Shown: positions 22,471 to 34,642, numbered from the stretch's first letter. The stretch is 64,000 nucleotides of DNA from Delphinapterus leucas (GCF_002288925.2 NW_022098049.1:5564112-5628111); one strand, 5' to 3'. Program-made: numbers and translations. Notes: generated by a model from the letters alone, not told the origin.

Positions 22471-22713
22471 TTAGCTACTAGTGCACTCCAGCAGACCTGA
22501 GAGCGCCCCAGAGTTGAGTCCAACCAAGCTGCAGGTTAGCTCCTCAAGCTGGTTGCCCATGGCTCGTGGCAGGTGGGTTCGTAGCTTGGACTATTCCAGG
22601 TCAGGAGGCAACCATCCAGGTTTGTCGTTTGGTGGATGACAAAGTCAGGCTCCAGATGGTGAGTTGTTCTTTTGGAATTTCCTCTCTGTTTCCATTTGTG
22701 TGTAAGAGGAAGA

Positions 22714-22738
22714 CCTCTCTCTCTCTCTCTCTCTCTCA

Positions 22739-22779
<41 letters not shown>

Positions 22780-22786
22780 GCACGCT
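22714..22786. repeat. Compound (CT)n(AC)n microsatellite
   Basis: About 12 CT units (22715-22738) pass directly into about 19 AC units (22740-22778), ending in CG-containing variants. Confidence 0.97.
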
Positions 22787-22789
22787 TGG

Positions 22790-24074
22790 ACTAGGTCATG
22801 AAAGATGCACCAAAAAATGGTAATAGCGCCTGCTTCTCAGGAGGCTCACGGGGGCAGGAGGGAAGCTTAGCATTGACCCGATGAGTCTTTTCAACTAGTT
22901 GGAAACTTTTACCAGTTGTATGTATCAGTTCTTCAATCAATAAGAAACAAGTTCTTAAAAGACCACTGGGTAGTAAAAGATCTTTGAATGCCATCCTGCT
23001 TCTCAATGCATTAATAAGAAGCCCTAGGAGTTTTAGAAAATCTGCTTCATAGCTGTCCATCTGAGCCCACGTCCCCTGAATCTCAGGCCAGAGGGCTTTC
23101 CTCCACTCACGCAGACTGTCTCCCGCCCCGTGGCTGGCCTTCCTTTCTGCCTTCCAGAATCTGCCAACCCGTCCTAGACAACCGCCCGCCCACCAGGTGG
23201 CCGACCACCCCTCTGTTCCATCCTCTGGGGTGGCCAATGTGTGGGGGGATCCCCGGGCCTGACCGAGCAGGCCTGAGGCTGGAGGCCTTGGCTTCCTCCT
23301 GCCCAGCCGGTCCTGCCCCGGCGCCTCCCAGCATGGACGGAGAAGTCTGTGCAGCCTGTTCCCTACCCTCCTTTGAACCAAGCTCTGTTCCAGGAATTTC
23401 AGGGCCTCTCTGCTTGCACGGCAGGGTTGAGCTGCTCCCTCAGGCCCCATGCGTGGAGCTGGCAGCTCCTTGGAAAAGTTTCTTTTCCCTTTTCTTTCTG
23501 GCATGTAGGGTGGATTCCCCTGACCGCCCCAGACTGTGCATCTCAGGGGTTATTTGAGTTGAGTCCCGCAGGAGCATCTTGCTCTGTGGCGTCAGTGGGG
23601 CAGAAGCCGAACGCTGAAAACCCCTATCTTCCTCCCTCCCCAAAGCCTTTGATCTCCCGTCCACCCCAGCCTGAAGCCCCTCCCTCATTCCCCCAGCTCC
23701 TTTGTTGTCACATCTGTTGAGCCCGGCGGCTAGGCTCATTGTTGTTTTTGGAGGTCTTCTAGTCCAATGGTGAGCAGCTTTTTTTCTGCCCGATGACCAA
23801 TTCAGGAAACACGAAAGCATTTCTAGGTCCGCTTTTTATTTTTCCATCTAAGTTGAAAATGGCCCTGTTGATCCCAGGGTCGGAGGTGGGCAGGGCAGTG
23901 GTGGAGCCTCTCACTACTTGGATGTCCACCTCCTAAGAGAGAAGACCCTTGCTAAGAAGTGCCAGTGCTCTGGGGCCATTCACACCTAGGCACATTTCAG
24001 CAGAGCGTGGCAGAGCCAGCCTTTTCGTCTCTTCCTTCTCAACGGGCACCTCAGGGCTTATGAATGTTTGTCTA
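22790..24074. other. GC-rich unique DNA
   Basis: A 237-codon minus-strand open frame (22791-23504) and shorter frames on both strands lie here, but none shows a domain. The coding look comes from GC-rich composition. Confidence 0.45.
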
Positions 24075-24130
24075 GTTCCTTGTTTTACAAATGAGGGAAA
24101 CTGAGGTCCAGGGTGGATGTGACATTCCGG
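24075..24130 (-). repeat. MIR core fragment
   Basis: 'tgttttacaaatgagggaaa' followed by 'ctgaggtccaggg'. Confidence 0.5.
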
Positions 24131-24167
24131 AGGGAGAGATTCTTGTAAGATGCTGGGTATTATTGAT

Positions 24168-24191
24168 AAGAAGAAGAAGAAGAAGGAGAAG
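24168..24191. repeat. (AAG)n microsatellite
   Basis: Seven AAG units with one GAG interruption. Confidence 0.9.
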
Positions 24192-24832
24192 CGGTAGCCT
24201 CCAGTGCTTTTACTTTTCCCGCTGGGACGGTGAAGCCATCTGGCTTTGCCTCCCTTCTGTGTGGCAGCACAAGCCTTGTGGTGTTTGTGTTTCTCCTCAG
24301 CCAGGGGTGTACTTTGCAATTTAAATGATAAAGAAAACAAGCTCTGTTTTCACAGAAGCTTTAGAAAACTTGCATGAAACCTCTCATGGTGGTTTTGGGA
24401 GCCCAGATAGGCCAAGTTTCCCTTGAAACGTTGGTAGAGAGGGACATTAAGGACAGTCCATCCGCAGAGCGTGAATGATTGCGTTCATCTTGATGAGGCT
24501 CTGTGAATTAGCATGAGGATGCATGCACGGCCCAGTAAACCCACCCTTTTATGTACGTGCTTGTGGCCAATTTGTCTCAGCTCAAAATGGAAGGCTGACA
24601 AGATGGGCTATTTTTTCCTGGTAAAAATAATTACACGCCAGATGCCCTTCCAAGTTCTGCGCCTCAACCGGTTAAAGATTTTTGGATCTTTTGCCCAGAA
24701 TGCTTGTTCAGAAGGTAAGCTTGTTAGCATCTGAACCAAGTATAATAATAATGATTCAGGCCAGGGACTACAAAGGACTCTCTGATGAGCAAAAAAAATA
24801 ATTACTGCATACTGCATATCCTGAAACCTTTT

Positions 24833-24834
<2 letters not shown>
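24192..24834. other. Unique non-coding DNA
   Basis: Nothing recognised. Confidence 0.45.
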
Positions 24835-24869
<35 letters not shown>

Positions 24870-24888
24870 CATACACACATACATGTAC
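24835..24888. repeat. (GT)n microsatellite with TA/AC flank
   Basis: Fifteen GT units (24835-24864) followed by 'atatacatacacacatacat'. Confidence 0.96.
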
Positions 24889-25149
24889 ATGAGATGGGAT
24901 GGTCTCAGCGACAAAAAAATTTATGTTACAACTTCAGAATTAAGCCTCCATCTGCCTTTGTTTGTTCTTAGAAGCAGTTGGTAGCCAGTTCCTCTCTCCC
25001 TGGTACCCAGAGCTTCCCAGAAGCCCTTTCTGACAGAAGAGCTTCCAGAGGCCTTTAAGGAAGCAGGACATTCACTCAGGTGTTGCTTCGCAGGCCTCTG
25101 TTTATAGCATCCGTTCTATGAAAAGAGGGTGACCCCTCAGCCCAGTGTA

Positions 25150-25305
25150 AAGCACCCGTTTTTCTGGGGTCAGACTGGGGCTGGATCTCAGCTCTGCCAC
25201 TTACTGGCTGTGTGAACTTGAGCCAGGCTCACCTGCTTCCCACCTGGAGGGTGAGAATGAGAATTCTGCCTTTGCAGGGTTGGGGCAGGGACTGGAGAGA
25301 ATGTT
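25150..25305 (+). repeat. MIR SINE
   Basis: 'gggctggatctcagctctgc', then 'cacttactggctgtgtgaac', then 'ttgagccaggctcacctgct'. Confidence 0.82.
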
Positions 25306-25314
25306 TATAAGATG

Positions 25315-25735
25315 CTGCGTTAGTTTCCGAGGGCCGCCTTAAGACCTTACCACAAACCGGGTGGCTTACAACGGACATTTATTCTCTGACAGTTCTGAAG
25401 GCCAGAAGCCCCAAGTCAAGGTATCGGCAGGGCCACGTCCTCTCCAAAGGCCCCGAGGAAGCGTCTTCCGTCGCCTCTTCTAGCTTCTGGTGGTTGCTGG
25501 CAATTCTTGGCGTTCCGTGGCTGGTGGCTGCATCCCTCCAGTCTCTGTCTCCATCTTCACACGGCTTCCTCCCTGTGTGTGTCTCTGTGTTCTTTCCTCT
25601 TCTTATAAAGATGCCAGTCACTGGATTTAGGGCCCACCCTCATGCAATGTGGCCTCACCTTAACGGATTACTCTGCAAAGACCCTTTCCAAATAAGGTCC
25701 CCTTCTGAGGTTCTGAGGACATATGCATTTTGCCG
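25315..25735 (-). mobile_element. MaLR-type LTR-like repeat
   Basis: Left end 'gttagtttccgagggccgcc', then 'accacaaaccgggtggctta', 'cacggcttcctccctgtgtg', 'agaccctttccaaataaggt'. It reads as an ancient LTR in antisense, with the A-rich signal region at 25375-25390. The family name is uncertain. No viral genes are attached. The same type occurs in sense at 53025-53437. Confidence 0.65.
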
Positions 25736-25789
25736 GGGGGGGGCGCGCATTATGGAACCCAGTAGAGGTGCCTTGCATATTATGGCGGA

Positions 25790-26815
25790 TAATGTTTTGG
25801 CACATGACAGCATTTGGTATCTTTAGGGTTGTCCCTTATCAGAGGTCTGGAGAGATAGTCCTCAAATAAGATGGGAGCAAGCCTGGCTACTTGGGGAACA
25901 GAAGGACGGCCAGACAGCAGAAGCTGATGGAGGGGGTGTGTGGCAGGATTGGTGGTTGGAGATGAGGCGGGACGGGATGAAGCAGCTGGTCCTGGAGCTG
26001 GGGAAACCATATTTGTTTCATTCCAGGTGACGGCAGTGGTGGCCTGCTCAGGGTGGTGACTATGCAAGTGGAGAGAAGAGGCTGCATTCTGTGATTCCCT
26101 GTCTGTTCCCTTGGCCGCCCTGGGCCCTGGTCTCTGCCTCGCCGCAGTCATCTTGGATGATTAATGCCACTGAGGTTGAGAGGAATGCGGAGAAAATGGA
26201 ATGCTTTCGAGTCTTTGAGAGAAGTCTGACCCCAGGGCCCACGAAGGGGATGGTTTTTCTGGCCTCTGCGCTTCTGGGTCCTGACTCTGTTACCTGCTAG
26301 TTGCCCATAGCCCGCTGGGCCCTGCTGAGCCCCAGGGAATAAGTGGGCGAGGGCTACAAGGCTTGCTGAGGGATTCAGTCAGATTCCATAGGTCACTTTT
26401 GGTCCACCAGCAGGCATTCCATCCTCCTTTGTACCTCAGGACGACCCTGCCCCGGGACTCTGAGACATTGCCGGCATTCTTCTCCTGGGACTGGAATGTG
26501 GCCGCCATGACAGTGGCTGCAGGGGAGTTTGAGCCTTTCCTGGCCCGGCTGCCCTCTGCTCTGGCCCCCCAGAGCTGGTCATGCCAGCTCCCTTCTGCTT
26601 GCTCCCCCTGCCCAGTCCCTCCCATGCCCTCCGGCCTGGCTAGGGCTGGCCCCAGCTGGGGTAGGTAGACATCGACCCCGTGGACAAATTATTTTCTAGA
26701 AACCACCTTGAGGATCTCAGTATCTTGGCCACCGGGCTTGGGGTTTGCCTGGCCCTAGAGGGAAAGGAAGGCGTTCCCCTGGGGACATACCTGCATGTTG
26801 GTTAATATTATCAGT
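25790..26815. other. Unique non-coding DNA
   Basis: No recognised repeat or exon. 26430-26660 is C/T-rich. Confidence 0.45.
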
Positions 26816-26821
26816 CTTCCC

Positions 26822-26925
26822 GTCCAGGGCTTCTCAAACTTGAGTGGACATCCGAAGCACCTGGAGGGCTTGTTACAACCCAGGTGGCTGGGCCCCGCAC
26901 GCAGGGCTCTAGGGTGAGCCCCGAG
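26822..26925 (+). mobile_element. MER5A-like hAT fragment
   Basis: 'cagggcttctcaaacttgag', 'gaagcacctggagggcttgt', 'ggtggctgggccccgcacgc' match the 5' half of MER5A, a non-autonomous hAT DNA transposon. The 3' half is missing. Confidence 0.82.
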
Positions 26926-26989
26926 CGTGCGTCGGATGGCTTACCGGCTCACAGGGAACGCTGAAGTTAAGGATCTCATGTCTCATCCT

Positions 26990-27665
26990 GAGGGAGCATT
27001 CTCCCTCCAAAGTCCCCTCCTCTCTGCCTCTGATGCTACCCGCCCCAGTGCAGGCCACCTTCATCTTCCACTGCCCGTATGCAGTTTATTACCTGACTGG
27101 TCCCCCTGCTTCCACCCTGGCCCCTTTACAGCCCATTCTACACGTCTGAGCAGGCAGAGTCGTGTCATGTTGCCGCTTGAACCCTCCCCAGCCTCCCCCT
27201 GGCAACCCCTCACTCTTAGGAAACCCTGAGCGGCCCTGCCCATCACCCAGCCTCATCTAGTTGCCCTCCCACCCCGGTCTCTTGCTACTTCCCTGACACC
27301 CGACGCTACGTGCCACGGGACACGGCACTCGCTGGTCCCTCTTCCTGGAACACTCTTCCCCCAGCTCTTTGAAAGGCTGTTTCCTTCTCATCTCAACTTC
27401 GGTCACCTGCTTAGACCGCTTCATCTCATAGGCGCCTCCCCCAGGCTCTGTTATTCTGAATCACCAGATGCTGCTGATACTTGTCATGGCACCAATCACA
27501 GTCTTCAAACAACCTTGATTGATTTATTTTGCTTCTTGAGTTTACTGTGTCTCCTCCACTAGAGGGTAGAAGCTGTGGCTCTGACCTTCTTGTTCTCTGT
27601 GCCGTTTGACGCTTAGTGTGTGGTTAACAAATATTCTTGCACGAATGAAAAATGAATGAATGCTT
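26990..27665 (+). repeat. L2 LINE 3' region, long sense copy
   Basis: 'catgttgccgcttgaaccct', 'ttcctggaacactcttcccc', 'cctccactagagggtagaag', and a terminus 'gaatgaaaaatgaatgaatg'. A long L2 3' UTR of about 670 bp. Confidence 0.8.
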
Positions 27666-27834
27666 GAGTGCAGATTGTAGAGGGTCAGGTCAAGGCTGAA
27701 CCATGTCGTCTGAACTTCTGAGGGACTGCATTTGAATTCCTTCATTGTGGAAGAAAATGGGATGTCCCCATTGGAGCGGACCAGAACTAGACAGTTCTAG
27801 AGGCTGGATGTGAAGGGAAAAATGCTAATTGCTA

Positions 27835-28040
27835 ATTATAAAATAATGAGAACTTACTGAGCGCTTGCACTGTGTCAGGCACTGCTTTATGTACGTTATG
27901 TGTCCATTTTACAGAGGAGAAGACTTAACACAGAGAAGTTAAGAAACTTGTTTCCCAGACAGTAAGCAGGGGGGCCCTGGCTTCGAACCTGGGCACCAGG
28001 GCTGCAGGGTCTTGGCAGTTAACTCCTGCACCATGTTTAG
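27835..28040 (-). repeat. MIR SINE
   Basis: 'acttactgagcgcttgcact', 'tgtgtcaggcactgctttat', 'cttcgaacctgggcaccagg'. Confidence 0.87.
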
Positions 28041-28764
28041 GGAGGCTGTGATGAGGCAGGAGAGAGAGGAGATGGTCCTCTCACTTGCTCCCTTTTTACA
28101 AAGCTTCCATGCCAGGTGATGCAATGAAGTCCTCTAGCTGGAGGGGTAGGTGGGCATGGCTGGTTCACGTTACAATTAGCATTCTCTAGCCTGTCCCACA
28201 CCGGACAATACAGACTCAAGTGGGCTCAAGTCCACGGGGCCAGAAGCCAGGGCTCCCGAGGCTGAGTTACTATTTGCCTGGCAAATGCCAGAGCTCTTTG
28301 GAGTATTGTTCCATTTCACGACTGACCAACGCCCTTCTCTCCAGGGCAGTCGTCATTACCACCCAGTACCCACAGGCGAGCCATGGATGAGCTGACTAAG
28401 GAGATGCCATCTGGCTGGGGCCACCAGGTGGGAGAGAAGAGGCTGGGCTCAGGCCTTGCTGGTGAAGGACTGGGCTTCAAACAACACCTTTAACCTGGAA
28501 AGAATCAAAAAAGGTTGAGGGTGGACACACCTCAGCTGCTGACATTTTATCATTTAAGCACATTTTTTTTTTTTTTTGAAAACCAGAAATTAAGGGGAAG
28601 TTTAGAAACTTCATCATGGCTTCATGAACCATTATTGCTCTTGGAAAATGGACTTTTTGAAAAATTCCCTTGATTTATTGTTTTTAGGAGGCTGCAGATA
28701 ACTTTATATTATTCCTGTAAAATTTCCTGAGTTTTCCATGTCAAGCATTTTGTTTTACTAAAGA
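28041..28764. other. Unique DNA with a 17-base T run
   Basis: The T run at 28562-28578 could be the tail of a minus-strand retroinsertion. I find no matching TSD or recognisable body to its right, so I do not call one. Confidence 0.4.
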
Positions 28765-28945
28765 GGAAAAGAGAACTAATATTGATTGAGCCCCTCTTGT
28801 GTGCTGGGCAAAATGGTCCTTCCTTTTACTTTGGTTTTGTCTACTACAGAGTCATCCTATGAGGCGGTGGGATAAGAATCCCTACTTTACAGGTGAGGGT
28901 GGCCCAGGGGAGGGACTTGCTCATAGCCAGAATTCACACTGGGTC
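28765..28945 (-). repeat. MIR SINE
   Basis: 'ctaatattgattgagcccct', 'gagtcatcctatgaggcggt', 'ccctactttacaggtgaggg'. Confidence 0.8.
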
Positions 28946-29047
28946 CCAGCATTCGTTAAGTGTGGGGCTGCCGGATGTGATGGGTCCATGTATTGCTTCC
29001 TTGACTTTGTTTTGGGTGGGGTTGTGGATGTCAGATGTAATATTTTT

Positions 29048-29079
<32 letters not shown>

Positions 29080-29120
29080 TATGTATATATACACACAACA
29101 TATATGTGTATATATATAAT
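29048..29120. repeat. (AC)n/(AT)n microsatellite
   Basis: About 13 AC units (29055-29080) in an AT/GT-rich flank of alternating purine-pyrimidine sequence. Confidence 0.96.
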
Positions 29121-29399
29121 TAATATTTTAAAATACATTAACATGATAAAATATATTAATAATATGTATATACATACAATGTGTATATCACTATGTATTG
29201 CGTCATAATTTGCCTGGAGACGGAGGGTGGTCCTTTCCAAAGCAGTTGTCTCGGGAGGCTGTAGACAGATGTCCATAGTGGGTCTGTACTCGGAAAGTAT
29301 TGGGGCCGTGTAGTTTGAAGGTTTGTCATTTGGAGGACTATTGAGGGATTAAAGCAAGTGACTCAGCTCAAACCATGTGGGATCAAAACAAGACCTGAC

Positions 29400-29672
29400 T
29401 CCAGTGATAATAGTAATAATAATAGCTTTTATTTATAGAGTGTTTACCACGTGCCAGGTGCAATTCTAAGTGCTGTCTGTCAATTAACTCATTTCATCCT
29501 CGTAACAGCCCTATGTTCTAAGTACTGTTAGCACCATCCCCATCTGACAGATGAAGAACATGAGGCACAGAGAAGTTGACTAACTTGCTCCAAGGTCACC
29601 CAGGTAATAAAAGGCAGAGCTGCGATTTGAACCCAGGCAGTGAGGCGCCGCCACAGGCTGGGAGGTTAACTG
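29400..29672 (-). repeat. MIR SINE, near full length
   Basis: 'taccacgtgccaggtgcaat', 'ttaactcatttcatcctcgt', 'gtaataaaaggcagagctgc', 'gatttgaacccaggcagtga'. The best-preserved MIR of the window. Confidence 0.93.
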
Positions 29673-29734
29673 CTGGGTCAATGTACCAGTGATGGGCCTG
29701 CCTTTCTTGTGGGTCTCATAAGCAGGCACTGAAG

Positions 29735-29839
29735 GTCAAGCACAAAGAAGCATTTGTTCATTTATTTAGGGAACATTTCGGAGTGTCTTGACAGTTTGTC
29801 AGACACTGTGCTAGGTGAGCCGGGTTACAAAGAGAAATT
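29735..29839 (-). repeat. L2 LINE 3' end
   Basis: 'catttgttcatttatttagg', 'tgtcagacactgtgctaggt'. The SINE at 29855 interrupts it. Confidence 0.6.
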
Positions 29840-29854
29840 AAAAAAAGGTCCCTG

Positions 29855-30059
29855 GGGCTTCCCTGGTGGTGCAGTGGTTGAGAGTCCGCCTGCCGATGCA
29901 GGGGACACGGGTTCGTGCCCCGGTCCGGGAAGATCCCACATGCCGCATAGCGGCTGGGCCTGTGAGCCGTGGCCGCTGAGCCTGTGCGTCCGGAGCCTGT
30001 GCTCCGCAACGGGAGAGGCCACAACGGTGAGAGGCCCTCGTACCGCAAAAAAAAAAAAA
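29855..30059 (+). mobile_element. Short cetacean-type SINE
   Basis: Complete head, body and A-tail. The 15-bp TSD 'aaaaaaaggtccctg' is exact at 29840-29854 and 30060-30074. The exact TSD and little-changed body argue for a fairly recent insertion. Confidence 0.97.
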
Positions 30060-30074
30060 AAAAAAAGGTCCCTG

Positions 30075-30805
30075 TCGTAAATTGTATCACTGCTCAATAT
30101 CACTGTATCACTGTGCCTCTTTCTACGGGTGGGGATGCATCTCTCCTCCTTGAAGTGAGGCTGGGTCAAGTGACATGGCCTGGCCAATCAAATGTGAGCA
30201 GATGGGCGTCACTTCCTGGTGGAAGCTTTAAGCGTCCCATATGCTTTTCCCTCAGCTACTGTGGGCGGAGGGTTCCAGATGGTGGCTGCTTCTGCATCCT
30301 GGGTCCCAGCATGAGGACAGTGCTGAGCAGAGGACCCACGGCAGATGGGCGTGTAGTGCAAGTGAGAATTAAACCTGGAGCAGGGTGCTCCATGCATGAA
30401 TTTTGGTGGGTCCGTAATTGGGACAGATGTTTAACTTCCTGAGGTGATGGCATGTATTGAAAACCACACGCGTGTCCTCACAATGCTGCCACCTTTATAT
30501 AAGACCAGGATGCCTTTGACTGTAATGCCGCCTCTGTACACAAAGTAGGGAAAAGCTATCTTTTCCTTAAAAGGCAGGTTTCTCAAACTCATGAATTATA
30601 TCCCTAAAACTTCACAGAACCAGGTCCTTGGGAATGACTAAATATAGTTAATGTTTCTTTAGCTTGGAACTTCCTCTCCCGCCCCACCCCATGTATGCAT
30701 GCTATTAAAAATAATGCATTGGGAAATTATCCCAGCATTTACCCTTCAGAGACATAATGATAGCTGTTGCTGCTTTTTTTTTTTTTGGTGCCGTTTTGCT
30801 TTGTG
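30075..30805. other. Unique non-coding DNA
   Basis: A T run sits at 30773-30786. Nothing else recognised. Confidence 0.45.
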
Positions 30806-30809
30806 CCAG

Positions 30810-30990
30810 ACCTTTCACAGTCAAGAGTATTGAATCTTCATGGTCATTCCGGGAAAACTAAAGATGATTCGCCCATTTTACGGATGAGGAAACTGAGGCC
30901 TCAGAAATGTAAGGTACCTTGCCCGAGGTCATGCAGCTGGTGAGTAGTGGGGCAGAGATTTGAACCTGTCACACCTGACTTCAGCAATCC
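30810..30990 (-). repeat. MIR SINE
   Basis: 'cgcccattttacggatgagg', 'aaactgaggcctcagaaatg', 'ttgcccgaggtcatgcagct'. Confidence 0.9.
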
Positions 30991-31284
30991 CAAAGTCATT
31001 AGAAGCCAGCACAGGACACAGAGTAACCTGAGCTCCCACTTCAAATCAGTCCCCCCGCCCGCGCCACCCCACCCTGGCTTATTTGCAAACATCTGAAGTC
31101 AGCTGCCTAGTGGAAGGTCCAGATGGCCTGGGAGAGCAGTTCTGTGCCTTTACAATCAGGCAGGCTGAGTGTTTGCAGGCAGCTAGCTAATCTACAAGGA
31201 CATTCAGGCTCCAGATCTGGACACAGACCCTCGGAGGCAGGGTTGGACTGAGCAGGCCAGAGTTGGAAGATGCTCTTTTGAGTG

Positions 31285-31385
31285 GGGGCTGGCGTGTTAC
31301 TGTGTTGGCCACCGTGTATCCGTAGCATCTTGACAGAATCTGGCATGCAGCAGGTGCTCGGTAAATACTTGTTCGTCCTGTGATG
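31285..31385 (+). repeat. L2/MIR 3' end fragment
   Basis: 'aatctggcatgcagcaggtg' then 'ctcggtaaatacttgttcg', the 3' terminus shared by L2 and MIR. Confidence 0.5.
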
Positions 31386-31424
31386 GCCACAGCTAAGGAG
31401 CTCAGCCTTATAAGTGTCCGTTAA

Positions 31425-32275
31425 CAGATTCATTCAACAAATAGGAAATACTCACGTGGCCCTGCTCTTGGCGTTGGGAACAAAGTTCGTGCTCTGATGG
31501 CACTTAAATCTAGAGGGGGTGGGAGTTAGAGTATGTTAGGAAGTAATTTGCACTACGGAGAAAAATAAAACAGAGAGACGGCTTAGAGGGGCAGGTGTTC
31601 AGAGACAGGAATGAAGTTGGGGAATGAATCGGCCAGTAGCTGGGGGAAGACCGCAGGCAGAGAGCCCAGGAGATGCCCAGACCAGGCATGAGGAGGTTGC
31701 ATGAGGCAGCGTCCCAGTGGCTCAGCTGAGGAGGGTTTGATGAAGGGGCCATGGACAGAGGTTTGGCAGTTTAAGAACCAACATGGAGCATCGTGCAGGC
31801 CCGGCCCCGGCAAGGGCGGCAGAGGAGGGGCCGCTCGGCAGGGCTGTAGTGTGGTAGGGCCCCGGCTCTGCCCCGTGGAGGGGGGTCCCGGAATTTCTAC
31901 CCCAAACACTTCCTCTTTCCGCCCTCTAGCCTCCTGCTGGTGCCTCCCATTGGCTGAACTCAGCTGACAGCCGTTGCATCGGGGGTGGTGGATGGAGCCC
32001 GTAGGCTTGCTTGGTACAGAGTGTGGTGGAGAAGGGTAGGCCCCGGACTGGAGCTGTAGGGAGAGGGCAGCAGGCGAATAACCCAGAGAGTGGGGAGTTC
32101 ACTTGGCTGGAGAGGAACGAGCAGGTGTGTCGGGGGGGAGGTCAGGGGGATGGGGGTCCACACCACGGGCAGCCTTTGGGCTCTGTTTGGAAGGAAGTGG
32201 GAAGCCAGTGCAGGATTGGAGCAGATGTGCTTAAATATCAACGCTACCATCACAATAATGTCTCTGTGGTGGGTG
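31425..32275 (-). repeat. L2 LINE 3' region, long antisense copy
   Basis: 'agattcattcaacaaatagg', 'ccctgctcttggcgttggga', 'gagcagatgtgcttaaatat'. It faces the fragment at 31285-31385 in opposite orientation. Diverged but long. Confidence 0.65.
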
Positions 32276-33065
32276 TGGACAGAGGCCCCTTACGATGAGT
32301 GCTGGGACCCCAGAGCTGACCCCCGGGAGAAACCGGTCCTCCTCCAAACCCCTGGGTGAGGCATTTGCCTGGTCTACGTGCTGTGTGCCTGCCAGCCCGT
32401 AAAGGACAGGAAAGAGAAAGGAGCAGTGCGTCCCGAAAGAGGATATTCTGGAGCTCTTGATAATCGGATCCCATTGTAAAGTCATGCTTTGAGTTACACA
32501 GCATTGAAATCTTTGTTCCAGTGGAAAACTTTTACAGACTGTCCCTGGCGAGCCCGGAATCCTGTTTGGATCTCAGAAGGCCTTAAAATAGTGTGGGATG
32601 CTGGTAGACAGGCTCTGAAGGGACAAAGGTCGTGTGCTTACTGCACTGGCCACACCTTGGCGGGACAGCCCTGGCCGCTCCTGCCGCTCCCAGAGCTGGG
32701 CGCACGGAGGCTTTCTCGTCTGGTTGAGTTCGCCGAAGTGGCCCTGCCCACGTGGGAGGCTGGTCCAGCCCAGCCAGGCATGAAGCGTTGCCTGGCGTCT
32801 TCTCAGGCCAAAGAGCAGCCAAGTCCCTGTTGGTCAGCTGGTTCTCACACGATGCCCAGAGGCGGGAGGGCACGCTTGTGGGTCTCGGGTCCATCTCAAG
32901 GGGGCTACTGAGTGAGGAGGGAGGGCTGGGGCTCGAACAACTTCTTTTTCTGTCCATTTCTACCACTGTGGCCAAGTAGACCAGAAACCCTTTGCTGGCA
33001 GGAATCCTTTTTCTCATCTTTTTTATCCCCCAAAGCTTGCCCCGGGAACGGATGGTTTGGCGCCG
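32276..33065. other. GC-rich unique DNA
   Basis: No exon, RNA or repeat recognised. Confidence 0.45.
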
Positions 33066-33069
33066 AGTG

Positions 33070-33185
33070 TTTAATGTCCTTGAGTCTCAGTCTACCCTCT
33101 TGTAAAATGGGGATGATATCCATCTAGGGCTGTTGGGAGTGAGGCGAGGTGCTTGGCACATAGTACATGCTCAGTGAATTTCCTT
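33070..33185 (+). repeat. MIR SINE, 3' half
   Basis: 'tcttgtaaaatggggatgat' and 'cacatagtacatgctcagtg'. Confidence 0.82.
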
Positions 33186-33194
33186 TCAACTCAG

Positions 33195-33380
33195 AATTCT
33201 ATCTTTATCCATCTCTCAGTGGCCAGGAGGAAGGGAAGCAGATACTGCTGGCCCCATTTGATAGGTGATCAGATGAGAAGGCAAGAGACTGGACACCATG
33301 CCTGAAGTGGGATCCATGGAGAAGCCAGGTCTTGACCCCAGACCCTGTGTGCTCCTTATCACAGCAACATTTTTGTACCC
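33195..33380 (-). repeat. MIR SINE fragment
   Basis: 'ctggccccatttgataggtg', 'aagccaggtcttgaccccag', 'ccctgtgtgctccttatcac'. Confidence 0.6.
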
Positions 33381-33479
33381 TGTCATCTGACCAAGGAGAT
33401 ACACACCTGCATTTTTATTTGCAAAGGCATTTTAGTGCATTTAAACATGTTTTTAATTAACTACTATTAGTCTTTTTTA

Positions 33480-33815
33480 TTATTTTAAAAATATTTTATT
33501 TATTTATTATTTTCCTTATTTTTTGTTTTATTTTTTTGACTGCGTTGGGTGTTAGTTGCGGCACGCGGGCTTCTCTCGAGTTGTGGCGCGCGGGTTTTCT
33601 CTCTCTGGTTGTGGTGCGTGGGTTCCAGAGCGCGTGGGCTCTGTAGGTTGCGGCACGCAGGCCCTCTTGTTGAGGCACGTGGGCTCAGTAGTTGTGGCGC
33701 ACGGGCTTAGTTGCCCCGCGGCCTGTGGGATCTTGGTTCCCTGACCAGGGATCGAACCCTGGTCCCCTGCGTTGGAAAGCGGATTCTTTACCACTGGACC
33801 ACCAGGGAAGTCCCC
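33480..33815 (-). mobile_element. Long CHR-type SINE
   Basis: Reversed element with a decayed T-rich tail (33480-33538), 'gttgtggcgcacgggcttag' and the head 'actggaccaccagggaagtc' at the right. An imperfect TSD of about 16 bp starts 'ctatta' at 33464 and 'ctattt' at 33815. Confidence 0.92.
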
Positions 33816-34642
33816 TATTTATTCTTTTTTAAGTTGCATGGTTTATGTTTACATCCTTGGAATTTTACGTCTTTCCTGTGACCTTTTATCCATTTTGGGT
33901 TTTTAAGACAAAAGCTGGAGAACTGTTTTGCTCTTTGATGGGACTTCACACTGAGGCCCCAGTCCGGGCAGCAATTCTTGACGCTTCGTGGAAAGGCCAT
34001 GTCTCTGAGTCACAGTGTGCTGCTCCCAGACCCAGCTCCCTGGAAGGTCATCTATGTGGGGCCCAGCTGGGTCCACAGGAACTGGTGTGCATGAGCGCTC
34101 CCTCTCGCTTCAGAAAAGACCTGGTTCATCCGCCAGTTGATTAATCAATCTTAGAGCATCGGCATCTTGACCCAGCTTGGCCACCAGTCCTTCACTGGAT
34201 GCCGAGGGGAACTGGACTAAGTGGCCTCCACGGGTCTGCCCTGTTCCAGACGTCCTAGATTCACTACTGGACAGCAAGTAGGGCTCAAGGGCCAGGTCAG
34301 AATCCTTTCTCTGGAACCTTCTGTCATATCGTCCAACACGCCCTCAGGTGAGAGTGCCGCCTTCCTGGTCTGCAGAAGCCACAGGCAGGACCCTGCTACC
34401 ACTCAGGTTGCTGTGAGGATGAAAACAGGTGATGTGGTTGGAAGAGGTTTCTAATGGGCCAGGTGTTCAACAATCAAACACTTCGTGAGTGATGCTCGCT
34501 TTTTATACGAGGTCGGAATTGCTCATCTTCCTGGGCAGACTTAGAGATCCTCATGCGGAACTTGGGACAGATTCCTTGAGAGAAGCCCCTTTCTTTCCAG
34601 AGCTCAGCCTCAAGGGCCATGCCTTCTGAAGCTGCTAAATCC
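33816..34642. other. Unique non-coding DNA
   Basis: Nothing recognised. Confidence 0.45.

Noticed and set aside
22791..23504. 237-codon minus-strand open frame
   Set aside because: GC-rich, no recognisable domain; overlapping frames on the other strand are also open.
28562..28578. 17-T run as tail of a minus-strand retroinsertion
   Set aside because: No TSD or recognisable body on its right side.
29754..30187. Open frames with repeated 'GHEPVSPASAGGLSTTAPPGKP'-like peptide (shortened)
   Set aside because: The same peptide recurs wherever a short cetacean SINE lies, so it is a SINE translation, not a gene family.
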